This document shows positions 26,563-35,269 of a stretch of 64,000 bases of DNA, in pieces (within the stretch, counting starts at the first letter, position 1; every line of letters begins with the position of its first letter). Under the pieces are notes generated by a model. That model was not told the origin of the DNA, did not search any database, and saw nothing but the letters and a program-made list of their open reading frames with translations. A program made the translations under genes and the position numbers. Origin of the DNA: Candidatus Wallbacteria bacterium (GTDB taxonomy: Bacteria > Muiribacteriota > JAQTZZ01); NCBI GenBank assembly GCA_028687545.1, contig JAQTZZ010000019.1, positions 6,697-70,696 of the forward strand, read 5' to 3'.

Positions 26563-26709
26563 GAGTTTATATGTTGATGTGAAGTTGTGCATCCTTACTT
26601 CCGCAACAGTGTTTTACTCTCTGCTATTGTTAGCTGTACATGTCATGCAACGGTCCTGTATGCAATCCTCAGCGTAGAGCAATGGACGAAAAAAACAGGA
26701 GGTAAAACA

Positions 26710-26787
26710 ATGAAATGTATTAAATTAGCAATGGCTGTGTTAGTGGCTCTTGTGTGGAGAGGAAATGTTGAACTACCACAGACATAG
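26710..26787 (+). CDS. 25-aa hydrophobic peptide
   Basis: It has an ideal ribosome site (AGGAGGT at 26697-26703, seven bases before the ATG). The peptide MKCIKLAMAVLVALVWRGNV... has a basic start, one hydrophobic stretch and a short polar tail. It could be a membrane-acting type I toxin-like peptide, or the signal-peptide stub of a truncated exported protein. A promoter, this frame and a hairpin form a compact unit. The remaining sequence between 26469 and 26905 holds no other supported gene. Confidence 0.5.
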   Translation: MKCIKLAMAVLVALVWRGNVELPQT

Positions 26788-26822
26788 ATAGGATGCACAA
26801 CTTTATACATACCGGAGCCAAA

Positions 26823-26844
26823 AGAGGGGGTCAACTCCCCCTCT
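26823..26844 (+). terminator. Terminator-like hairpin without T-tract
   Basis: AGAGGGGG (26823-26830), loop TCAACT, CCCCCTCT (26837-26844): a perfect eight-base stem. No T-run follows. It separates the short peptide unit from the AbiTii gene. Confidence 0.6.
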
Positions 26845-26905
26845 CCATACCAATCAATACACCATGAAGTTTATATGTCCCTGTTTATCTAATCAGGAGT
26901 AAAAT

Positions 26906-27811
26906 ATGTCACTATTGACTGAAATCCATGATGCCTCTGTAAACGCGGGTAGCGATCTGGGAACAATCCTCAGAAAATGCAAAGTTTTAGCATCAAAATT
27001 AAATTGCTCCGAGTTGGGGGATTGGCTGATTTGGGAGTCGAATGGGTATCCAGAAAATGTCGAAGTACCGAACTACAGAATATGGCGACTTGAAATGAGA
27101 GGGCATTTCTCAGGTGTTTGTGGTTCTGGTCTTAGAAATGCCCCCGTCCCTATGGTCTCACTCCCGGAACACATTCGTGCATCTTACGAAAGATATAAGT
27201 GTCGTAATAGTATTTCGAATATTGAAGCTACTTTACAGGGTTTAAAATCAGCTAAAACATTACAAATCAGCACGGGTGATCTAAATCTTGTTTTAGGAAA
27301 AACTGTTTACCAGTATATGAATTGCTTAGAAGTGTGGGGCGAATTCAACTCACTTGAACTTGTCGAAGTATTGAACACCGTCCGCAATAGAATTCTCGAC
27401 TTTACTCTGAAATTTGAAAAAGAAATTTCTACAGAGAATGGTGAAATTGCAATTAGGCGTTCAGAACAAAGTGATAATAAGATAGCTCATATTTTCCATA
27501 CGACTATTTATGGAGGGTCTCCTACAATTGGAACATGTGACTATTCTCAAAATTTAAACATCACATACCTTAGCCCGGATTCTCTTGAAAAGGAACTAAT
27601 ACGAAATCATGTTCCGCAGGATGATATTAAAGAACTACTGAAAGCAATCAATGAAGATGTCCTACCTGCTGAAAAGAAAAACCCTGGTCCCAAAGTCACA
27701 GATTGGATATGCAATATGATGAAAAAGGCTGCAGATGGAACTTGGAAGGTCAGCTTGACTGTTGCAGGGAATGTTCTGACACAGGCTGTAATGAAATATT
27801 ATGGATTTTGA
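26906..27811 (+). CDS. AbiTii-domain abortive infection-type protein
   Basis: 301 aa. Residues about 1-190 carry the AbiTii pattern: an N-terminal helix (LLTEIHDASVNAGSDLGTIL), then RKCKVLASKLNCSELGDWL and ESNGYPENVEVPNYR. The domain is known from phage-resistance loci. The C-terminal 100 residues (HIFHTTIYGGSPTIGTCDYSQN and a helical tail ending AGNVLTQAVMKYYGF) probably form an oligomerisation or effector part. AGGAG precedes the ATG. The TIR gene follows after 24 bases, suggesting a shared transcript. Confidence 0.8.
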   Translation: MSLLTEIHDASVNAGSDLGTILRKCKVLASKLNCSELGDWLIWESNGYPENVEVPNYRIWRLEMRGHFSGVCGSGLRNAPVPMVSLPEHIRASYERYKCRNSISNIEATLQGLKSAKTLQISTGDLNLVLGKTVYQYMNCLEVWGEFNSLELVEVLNTVRNRILDFTLKFEKEISTENGEIAIRRSEQSDNKIAHIFHTTIYGGSPTIGTCDYSQNLNITYLSPDSLEKELIRNHVPQDDIKELLKAINEDVLPAEKKNPGPKVTDWICNMMKKAADGTWKVSLTVAGNVLTQAVMKYYGF

Positions 27812-27835
27812 ATTCATCCTTTTAAGAGGTCTAAA

Positions 27836-28966
27836 GTGGATCAATTAAGCAAACCGATTATTTTCTTCAGCCACTCTTCAAAAGATAAAGATGTTTTATG
27901 CCGCCTTAAAGATTTGTTTGTCGAAAAAACTGGTGGATCTATTGATGTATTTCTATCGAGTGACGGACAAAGCATACCACTAGGGAAAAATTGGGTGCAT
28001 AAGGTCGAAGAAGCGCTAAATCAGGCTAAACTGATGTTCATTTTTATTACACCTAATTCTGTACGGTCAAGCTGGGTTTGTTTTGAAGCGGGTTTTGCTT
28101 ATTCAAAAAAGATTCGAGTTGTTCCTGTAGGATGCCTTGGTACAGATATTGCAGCTATGAATCCGCCACTCAGCCTGCTTCAAGGTTTCAACATTTCTAA
28201 CAAGGACGGTCTTGATAATTTAATCGCAATTTCAAATGATGAGTTTAAGCACAAACACAATTTATTTTTTTCCGAGAATGAATACAAAGAGTTTATGTCA
28301 AATAGTAGTGGTTCTTCATCTCATCCATTAGGCAACTATTTACAAATTGTTGAAGATATTAGTGTGCTAATAAACGTAAGAGATTTCTCCTTATTATGCG
28401 GAGAATCAGATGTTTTAGAAAGAGCCAAATCATCGTTCAAGAATTTTGCTCTTGAATCAAAAGATTGTATTAACGGCATTGAAAGTTTTGGAATTTCGAT
28501 AAAAACATATGAAGGCTCTTTTCCAAAACCGATTGATTTTATTCTCGACCCTAATACTATAGACAAAACTCTACCTTGTTTGATTGAAATATTTAAAGCC
28601 ATTAGAGCGGATGGAATAAATTGTATTCCGATAAATTTTGTTTTTTCTGATGGAATTACTTGCATTGAAAAAAGACATAAACTTACTGCTCGCTTAATTG
28701 ATACTGATGTAGTATTAGAAACAGAAGACTTCCTTGGGTTTAAAAACTATTCCTTTTTACTTTCACACTTTTCAAAAAAAGTTCCGTTTAGTAATCCCCA
28801 GAATCCACTATATGAAAGAGGAGCGACCTATATCTCTATTTTTCCAAAAAAAAATAATATTTATCTAGAAGATGTAAAAGAACTTTTAGATTTACTTTTC
28901 AGTAAAGGAGTATTTTTTGATCGGCTTGGTAAGGAAATTTGGAATATTGATCACTACTCGACATAG
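27836..28966 (+). CDS. TIR-domain protein, likely NADase effector
   Basis: 376 aa starting at GTG, with AAGAGGT upstream. Residues about 5-130 are a TIR domain: PIIFFSHSSKDKDVL, SSDGQSIPLGKNW, and the catalytic Glu (E84) in SSWVCFEAGFAYS. Bacterial TIR proteins of this kind degrade NAD+ or make signalling nucleotides during phage infection. The C-terminal 240 residues match no domain I know and probably sense a trigger. It lies between the AbiTii gene and a restriction-modification gene on the same strand with short gaps (24 and 11 bases). Confidence 0.85.
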   Translation: MDQLSKPIIFFSHSSKDKDVLCRLKDLFVEKTGGSIDVFLSSDGQSIPLGKNWVHKVEEALNQAKLMFIFITPNSVRSSWVCFEAGFAYSKKIRVVPVGCLGTDIAAMNPPLSLLQGFNISNKDGLDNLIAISNDEFKHKHNLFFSENEYKEFMSNSSGSSSHPLGNYLQIVEDISVLINVRDFSLLCGESDVLERAKSSFKNFALESKDCINGIESFGISIKTYEGSFPKPIDFILDPNTIDKTLPCLIEIFKAIRADGINCIPINFVFSDGITCIEKRHKLTARLIDTDVVLETEDFLGFKNYSFLLSHFSKKVPFSNPQNPLYERGATYISIFPKKNNIYLEDVKELLDLLFSKGVFFDRLGKEIWNIDHYST

Positions 28967-28977
28967 AGTGACCTAAC

Positions 28978-31725
28978 ATGGTTGAAATTAAAATCAAACA
29001 AGACAGGCGATCAACTGTTCCTTTGAGCATTAACGAGATCAGAAGTCGCGCGTTAGCATTTTCCAAAGAATGGGCAGAAGAAAAAAGTGAAAACGCTGAA
29101 GCTCAGACTTTTTGGAATGATTTTTTCCATGTGTTTGGTTTTAACCGCCGAAGGCTTGCAAGTTTTGAAGAACCTGCAAAAAAGTCTGATGGGCAAGGCG
29201 GCTTTATCGACCTGCTCTGGAGAAGCGTGCTGTTGGTTGAACACAAATCGCGTGGGAAGAATCTTGATAAAGCTTTTAACCAAGCACTTGATTATTTCCC
29301 GGGGTTGAAAGACCGAGATTTGCCTCGCTATATTCTGGTGTCAGATTTTGCCAGATTCCGGCTTTATGATCTTGAAAATAAAGCACAACACGAATTCCAG
29401 CTATCCGAACTTTATAAGAATATTAAGCTATTTAACTTTATTGCAGGATATAGAACAGAGGCCTTAAAACCGGAAGATCCTGCTAACATTGAAGCAGCCG
29501 AACTCATGGGGAAGCTCCATGATCAACTAAAAGAGGTAGGATATGCTGGGCATCACCTTGAAGTGTATCTTGTACGCTTGCTTTTTTGCCTGTTTGCAGA
29601 TGATACAGCTATTTTTGAAAGAGGACACTTTCAGGACTACATTGAGACTAAGACGCAAGAGGATGGAAGCGATCTTGCTCAACACCTTAGCACAATTTTT
29701 TATATTCTAAACACGCCAGAGGAGCAGCGATTGACGAATCTTGATGATCACTTGGCTTCTTTTCCTTATGTGAATGGCAAACTTTTTTCAGAGCAGCTGC
29801 CCCCTGCTGCCTTTGATTCAAAGATGAGACAAATACTTCTCGAATGTGCTGCATTGGATTGGAGCCGTATCAGTCCGGCTATATTTGGTTCGCTGTTTCA
29901 GTCTGTCATGATTCCCGAACTGCGGAGGAACCTTGGTGCGCACTATACTACTGAGCAGAACATTCTGAAAGTCATTCACCCTCTATTTTTAGACAAGTTA
30001 ATAGGTGAATTCAACAAGTTAAAGACTAAGCGCAGCAAGGCAAAGTTGGAAGAATTCCACAAACGTCTTGCAAAGTTGAAGTTTCTTGATCCAGCATGTG
30101 GTTGCGGAAACTTTCTTGTTATCAGTTATCGTGAGTTGAGAATGCTGGAATTGGAAGTGTTAAGAGAGATTTACAAGAAGGAAAAAAATGCTGTGTTGGA
30201 GATTTCGCATATAGTTTTGCTGGACGTAGATCAGTTTTTCGGGATTGAGATTGAGGAATTTCCTGCCCAGATAGCTCAAGTTGCGCTCTGGATGACTGAT
30301 CATCAAATGAACATGCGCATCAGCGAGGAGTTTGGACAGTATTTCAGCCGTCTTCCACTTACAAAAGCACCAAGCATTGTTTGCGGTAATGCATTACAAA
30401 TAGATTGGTCCACAATTATCAAACCTACAGAACTATCCTTTATTCTTGGAAATCCTCCATTTATTGGGCACCATCTCCAGATTCCATCACAGAAAGCTGA
30501 AATGCTGGCAATTTATGGAAAAGAAGAGAAATCAGCAGGAGTGATGGACTATGTCACAGCCTGGTATTGCAAAGCAGTTTCATACATTAAAGGTACTGCT
30601 ATAAAAGTTGCCTATGTTTCTACAAACTCAATCACTCAAGGGGAGCAAGTTGGCATACTATGGCGCGCCCTCTTACGGCACAATAAGGTTTCAATACATT
30701 TTGCACACCGCACTTTTAAATGGACCAGTGAGGCAAAAGGAAAAGCAGCGGTTTACTGTGTAATAATTGGCTTCGCTGAATTTGATTCTGATAAAAAATG
30801 GCTTTATGAGTATGAAAGTCCAGATGGAGAGCCACATAAAATCAAGGTCAAAAATATTAATGCATATTTGGTTGACGCACCATGGATATTGCTTGATAAC
30901 CAGTCCAAAAACCAATTCGGAATGCCGGAAATGATGTATGGCAATAAACCAACTGATGGAGGGCATTTCCTTTTTACAGATAGCGAAAAAGAGGCTTTTC
31001 TTTTAGATGAACCCTTAGCAGCTCAATTTATAAAGCCCTTTATTAGCGCTAAAGAATATTTACATGGAGAAAAAAGGTGGGTTGTCTGGCTTGTAGGTGC
31101 ATCACCAAGTGAAATCAGTTCTATGCCAAAAGTAAAAGATAGAATTAAAGCTGTTGAAGCTTTCCGTAAATCAAGTAAGGCTCCAACCACACAAAATTAT
31201 CCTTATCCATCACTATTCAGACAAGTGACTCAACCAGAAGAAAAGTACGTATTAATACCACGACACACTTCCGAAAATCGTGTATATATCCCATTTGGTT
31301 TTTTTGATAAAGAGAATATCGTTGCAGATAGCTGTCTATCACTTCCAGGTGCGACACTTTTCCACTTTGGAATCCTTCAGTCAGCCATGCACATGGCCTG
31401 GGTAAGAGCAGTTTGTGGCAGACTGAAAGGCGATTACCGATATTCCAAAGATATCGTATACAACAATTTCCCCTGGCCAGAAACATCTGAGAAAAATATA
31501 CTTGAAATTGAAAAGGCGGCTCAGCAAGTGCTTGATGCTCGTGCTCAGTTTCCTGAAAGCTGCCTGGCTGATCTTTACAATGTACTCACAATGCCGCCAG
31601 TGTTGATGAAAGCTCATAAAGAACTCGATAAAGTCGTGGATGCGGCCTATGGGAAAGTCAGATTTAACAGTGAAGCGGAGAGGGTGGCTTTTTTGTTTGA
31701 AATGTATAAGGAAAAGAGGAGTTAG
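28978..31725 (+). CDS. MmeI-like type IIL restriction-modification enzyme
   Basis: 915 aa, close to the roughly 919 aa of MmeI. It combines cutting and methylation in one chain. The N-terminal nuclease has the PD-ExK type residues Asp78 in GGFIDLLW and Glu88/Lys90 in LLVEHKS. A helical spacer follows (about 160-340). The adenine methyltransferase core has FLDPACGCGNFL near 368 and the catalytic LGNPPFIGHH near 489. The C-terminal part (about 600-830) would be the target recognition domain. Such enzymes protect their own DNA by one-strand methylation and need no separate methylase. No frameshift is seen. Confidence 0.92.
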   Translation: MVEIKIKQDRRSTVPLSINEIRSRALAFSKEWAEEKSENAEAQTFWNDFFHVFGFNRRRLASFEEPAKKSDGQGGFIDLLWRSVLLVEHKSRGKNLDKAFNQALDYFPGLKDRDLPRYILVSDFARFRLYDLENKAQHEFQLSELYKNIKLFNFIAGYRTEALKPEDPANIEAAELMGKLHDQLKEVGYAGHHLEVYLVRLLFCLFADDTAIFERGHFQDYIETKTQEDGSDLAQHLSTIFYILNTPEEQRLTNLDDHLASFPYVNGKLFSEQLPPAAFDSKMRQILLECAALDWSRISPAIFGSLFQSVMIPELRRNLGAHYTTEQNILKVIHPLFLDKLIGEFNKLKTKRSKAKLEEFHKRLAKLKFLDPACGCGNFLVISYRELRMLELEVLREIYKKEKNAVLEISHIVLLDVDQFFGIEIEEFPAQIAQVALWMTDHQMNMRISEEFGQYFSRLPLTKAPSIVCGNALQIDWSTIIKPTELSFILGNPPFIGHHLQIPSQKAEMLAIYGKEEKSAGVMDYVTAWYCKAVSYIKGTAIKVAYVSTNSITQGEQVGILWRALLRHNKVSIHFAHRTFKWTSEAKGKAAVYCVIIGFAEFDSDKKWLYEYESPDGEPHKIKVKNINAYLVDAPWILLDNQSKNQFGMPEMMYGNKPTDGGHFLFTDSEKEAFLLDEPLAAQFIKPFISAKEYLHGEKRWVVWLVGASPSEISSMPKVKDRIKAVEAFRKSSKAPTTQNYPYPSLFRQVTQPEEKYVLIPRHTSENRVYIPFGFFDKENIVADSCLSLPGATLFHFGILQSAMHMAWVRAVCGRLKGDYRYSKDIVYNNFPWPETSEKNILEIEKAAQQVLDARAQFPESCLADLYNVLTMPPVLMKAHKELDKVVDAAYGKVRFNSEAERVAFLFEMYKEKRS

Positions 31726-31733
31726 AAAACATA

Positions 31734-32405
31734 ATGGGAAGCAAAAAGCACAACATACTCAATTTTTTAAACTCAATTCTCGTTTTAATCATCCTTGTTT
31801 GGGCTGCCATCTTGTTTTTCATCCCGCGAGAATCATCTGTATTATGGAGTTTTACATATCCACTGACCGGTGATGATACACTCCAGACTATTACGGTAGA
31901 AATCAATATTACAAGTAAATATGTAATTTCAGATCAAATCCCAGCTTTTATTTGTATTAATATTCAAACTCCTATTATTGACACTTTTGAAGTTACCATA
32001 CAACACACTAAGTTTACAGCAACTGCACCCATACTTGTCTCTTCCCTACACAAAGAAGGAACTCTTTTTACAGGCAAGTATTATGGGAAAATCCTCTTCA
32101 CTAACCCCGGTTTAGCCTCTCTCGAAGGTAAACTTCATAGTTTGTATAATAAAAAGCCTTTTGAAAAAGAATTTCGATATTTTGGACAAATTGAAACTCA
32201 AAGATATATGGATTATCAGATGGTGCACTTGACTAACATTCTTGCAGCACTAACTTTATTAACTTTTGGCCTAACGTTCTTACTGGCAAAACAAGAGCTG
32301 AGAGAAATAGTGGCTTGCATTGGTTGCTTTTCTAAAATATCTAAGTCTGTCTATGGTTATCTCATTTCTTTATTCTGTAAGAATAAGCAGAAAGTGAAAA
32401 AATGA
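31734..32405 (+). CDS. Two-helix membrane protein in the defence island
   Basis: 223 aa. An N-terminal transmembrane helix (ILVLIILVWAAILFFI) is followed by an extracytoplasmic beta-rich region of about 130 residues and a second helix (LAALTLLTFGLTFLLA), then a basic cytoplasmic tail. GAGGAG lies in the end of the restriction gene, and the stop overlaps the darT start by four bases. No family recognised. Its tight linkage to darT-darG and the restriction gene suggests a shared message, not necessarily a shared function. Confidence 0.7.
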   Translation: MGSKKHNILNFLNSILVLIILVWAAILFFIPRESSVLWSFTYPLTGDDTLQTITVEINITSKYVISDQIPAFICINIQTPIIDTFEVTIQHTKFTATAPILVSSLHKEGTLFTGKYYGKILFTNPGLASLEGKLHSLYNKKPFEKEFRYFGQIETQRYMDYQMVHLTNILAALTLLTFGLTFLLAKQELREIVACIGCFSKISKSVYGYLISLFCKNKQKVKK

Positions 32406-33019
32406 CTGAAAAAAAAAGCATCAGAGATCAGAAATTAATTTACCATCTCACGCCATTGGAAAACCTGCCGTCAATTGCTGAAAATGGTCTGTTGCCCCGT
32501 TCCAAAGTACAGGCGCTTGAACTTGAATACACTGATATTGCAGATCAGGAGATTATAGCATCCAGGGTTCCCTACAATCTTGATCAATTCGTTCCCTTTC
32601 ACTTTTTCGCTAAAAATCCTTTCCAGGGAGCGGTTATTAAAAAACATCCTGGTGAAAGTTTTATCCTGATAACAATACATAGGAACTTTGCCCGCAAAAA
32701 CAATTTCAAAATCCTGGATAAGCATCCGCTTTCCCTGCAACCTTTTGAAAAACCGGAATTAATTGACTATGCTGAAGGCTTTGAAAAGATTGATTGGAAA
32801 GCCATGGATAAGCGTGATTATACTGATCCCAACTGCAAGCAAGTATGCATGGCTGAATGTTTGTCTCCTGTATCATTGAAAATTACTGACTTTCACAGTA
32901 TCTACACTGAAACAGAGGAAATCCAGCTTGAAATTTACAGGTATTTCAGATCAAAGCATATACATTATAATGATGTCCTTTTCTTTCCTAATATGTTTGT
33001 GAAAGTGAGCGAGCAGTGA
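32402..33019 (+). CDS. darT: DarT DNA ADP-ribosyltransferase toxin
   Basis: 205 aa. DarT attaches ADP-ribose to bases in single-stranded DNA. The NAD-binding start is LIYHLTPLENLPSIAENGLLPR (His15), followed by the conserved FVPFHFFAKNPF near 63. The catalytic Glu is E152 in CMAECLSP. The TGA stop overlaps the GTG start of darG by four bases, the typical coupled toxin-antitoxin arrangement. DarTG systems give phage resistance by modifying viral DNA. Confidence 0.92.
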   Translation: MTEKKSIRDQKLIYHLTPLENLPSIAENGLLPRSKVQALELEYTDIADQEIIASRVPYNLDQFVPFHFFAKNPFQGAVIKKHPGESFILITIHRNFARKNNFKILDKHPLSLQPFEKPELIDYAEGFEKIDWKAMDKRDYTDPNCKQVCMAECLSPVSLKITDFHSIYTETEEIQLEIYRYFRSKHIHYNDVLFFPNMFVKVSEQ

Positions 33020-34068
33020 TTTTTTATAAAAAAGGCGACATCCTCGAAGAAAAGACCCAGGCGCTGGTGAATACTGTCAATTGCGAAGGCTATATGGGCA
33101 AGGGTATTGCCTATAAATTCAAGTGCAGATTTCCTGAAAACAACGCAGATTATCAGAAAGCCTGCAAGAGCAAGACGCTGACTATCGGGACATTACATTG
33201 GTTCAAAGAAAACGGACAGTTGATCATCAATTTCCCTACGAAAGACAAGTGGAGAGAAAACTCGAAACTTGAGTATATCGAAAAAGGCATGGCTGAACTC
33301 GTAAAACTGATCAAGGAGCTGGGAGTCAAATCCATTGCTATCCCACCCCTTGGTTGCGGCAATGGCGGCTTGAGCTGGAATGATGTGTTGAAAATTGTCG
33401 TGAAACATATCAAACCCTTACAGGAAGAAATTGATTTTGTTGTTTATGAGCCTTTTCAGCCTGCACGCATTATTAATGTAGATGATGCACTATCCAAAGC
33501 ACCGAAACTGACAATCTCGCATTATTTCCTGATCCAGATTAAAAAGAGGCTCAAGAAATTCACCAAGACCAGGCTTCAAAAAGCCGCTTTTTTCATGAAT
33601 TATTTCTCCAGGCAGGACTTTTTCAAATTCGATGGATATTTATACGGGCCGTATGCTCATTCTATTGACATTCTATCCACGCAGATCAAGGAATATCAGG
33701 ATTACTACAAGGTAAAATCAGCGACAGCCGCAGAAAATCTTAAGGACACACTGATAAGCAACCAGACGCATGATAAAATGGAGTTTTTTGAGCCGTTTAT
33801 TTCAAAGGCTGCTGAATTTATCGACTCACTGACTGTAGACCGTGACCTTGAGCTATATTCCAGTATCTGCTATCTGGTGAATAAGTCCAAATCTGCTTCA
33901 GCCAAGGAGATATTCAACTCCCTGCAGAAATGTTCGCCTGAAAAAGCCGCCAAATTTACCTGGCAGGATGTGGAAGCAGCCATCAATGTTTTGACTGACA
34001 GAGGCATACTCACAACTGAACTCATGACAGTGTCTGTGCCGGAGCAATTCATGCTGAAGGCATTATGA
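33016..34068 (+). CDS. darG: DarG macrodomain antitoxin
   Basis: 350 aa starting at GTG. Residues about 1-155 form a macrodomain that removes ADP-ribose from DNA: GDILEEKTQALVNTVNCEGYMGKGIAYKF and the phosphate loop IAIPPLGCGNGGLSW near 110. The C-terminal half (about 165-350, with RLQKAAFFMNYFSRQDFFKFDGYLYGPYA) resembles the second DarG domain, which binds DarT directly. Full length and in frame with darT. It is the last plus-strand gene of the defence island. Confidence 0.92.
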   Translation: MIFYKKGDILEEKTQALVNTVNCEGYMGKGIAYKFKCRFPENNADYQKACKSKTLTIGTLHWFKENGQLIINFPTKDKWRENSKLEYIEKGMAELVKLIKELGVKSIAIPPLGCGNGGLSWNDVLKIVVKHIKPLQEEIDFVVYEPFQPARIINVDDALSKAPKLTISHYFLIQIKKRLKKFTKTRLQKAAFFMNYFSRQDFFKFDGYLYGPYAHSIDILSTQIKEYQDYYKVKSATAAENLKDTLISNQTHDKMEFFEPFISKAAEFIDSLTVDRDLELYSSICYLVNKSKSASAKEIFNSLQKCSPEKAAKFTWQDVEAAINVLTDRGILTTELMTVSVPEQFMLKAL

Positions 34069-34251
34069 GCTGTGATCTTAAAACCAGTTTGATCGTGAAA
34101 CTTTTGCAAAGATTAGGTCTTAAGTGAGATAAAAATTCAGATCCTTGACGATTCTCGTGACAGCTTTAAATGGGACTAACGTGATGGTTTGTTAACTCGA
34201 AATAAATCTTCCCAGCATGATTGGAGAATGAATAGGGCACGCTGTGACTGC

Positions 34252-35193
34252 TCAACGACCAAGAAGTTGATGATACTTAGCGTACACTTTCTGTTTTGTG
34301 GCTTCGTCCACGCGATACATTTCCAGAGGGGACAACGTTTCGGCAACATTGGATTCCATCCATCTGACCCAGACTTTTTTGTCGCAATACATATCTATGC
34401 GGTTATTTGAAGACTCGAAATGACCACCCGTGTCGTGAGCAAACCAGTAGCCGTCGTGTGCTTCGCCATTGGGAAGCTTCAGATTTCTCGTTTTTGGGAT
34501 GTAATACACTCCTTCATAAGGTATTTCTTTCTCATTTACAGCCAGAGTGTGGAAGGGGACCATCCAATAGCGTCGGGCAGTGATGCCTTTGCATCCGCTG
34601 GGCAATATATTAAAGCGGTAACCTTCAAACTTCACACAGCTGCCATCTTTTAGAATTCCACTGCCTGTCTTACAGAGCACCATGAAGAATTTACTGCTCA
34701 CTCTAGCAATCACCTTTCCTGAAGTGGACATAACTGGCCTGGCGCTACCTGTTGGAAAATCACTCTCTTTGGGAATATTGATGTCCTTACAACCATTGGG
34801 TTTAATGCTGAAGCAACGATTGGCAAAGTTCAAGCACAGATTGTTTTTATTGAGAATTCCGCTGCCTTCCATGCAGAGAGCCTTGTAAAATTTACTGCTC
34901 ACTTTGGCAATCTCCTTGCCAGTGGTTCCCAAAACCTGTGAGTCGCTACTAACTGAAAAATCAGACTCCCTGGCTGTAAAGTAAAAGCTCACCTTCTGGT
35001 CCTCTATCCTGCTAAATGCACTTATATTGGGCGGGATTTCGTTGGAAGAGATTCTGGGTGCTGGAGTGTTGATGGATGATGTTTCTTTTTGCTCTGCTCC
35101 GGTACCACGCTCCGTCGTAGTTAATCTATCTTTTTGAGATGTAGATCTGGCTTTTTCCTCACCGATATCAGGTGGAGACTTTGGTCCTGACAT
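34252..35193 (-). CDS. 3D-domain (lytic transglycosylase-like) protein with shared N-terminal tag
   Basis: 313 aa, no signal peptide. The C-terminal 100 residues show the 3D domain: GVYYIPKTRNLKLPNGE, then FAHDTGGHFESSNNRIDMY with the three conserved Asp positions. That domain cleaves peptidoglycan in MltA and Rpf-type proteins. Two internal repeats precede it (about 85-180, each with GSGIL...GCK). Residues 12-35 (EKARSTSQKDRLTTTERGTG) nearly match the N-terminus of the next upstream gene despite a different catalytic domain. This is probably an exported or injected cell-wall-degrading protein; the export route is unknown. Confidence 0.72.
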   Translation of the reverse strand: MSGPKSPPDIGEEKARSTSQKDRLTTTERGTGAEQKETSSINTPAPRISSNEIPPNISAFSRIEDQKVSFYFTARESDFSVSSDSQVLGTTGKEIAKVSSKFYKALCMEGSGILNKNNLCLNFANRCFSIKPNGCKDINIPKESDFPTGSARPVMSTSGKVIARVSSKFFMVLCKTGSGILKDGSCVKFEGYRFNILPSGCKGITARRYWMVPFHTLAVNEKEIPYEGVYYIPKTRNLKLPNGEAHDGYWFAHDTGGHFESSNNRIDMYCDKKVWVRWMESNVAETLSPLEMYRVDEATKQKVYAKYHQLLGR

Positions 35194-35269
35194 AAAAAAT
35201 GTTCCTTTCTAAAATTTATTGGTAAGATGATTTATGATTAAATTAAATCGTTGTTTAAAATAAATCTTC

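Noticed and set aside
26587-26709. Upstream GTG extension of the 25-aa peptide to 66 aa
   Set aside because: The ideal ribosome site sits at the internal ATG, and the extension has no such site.
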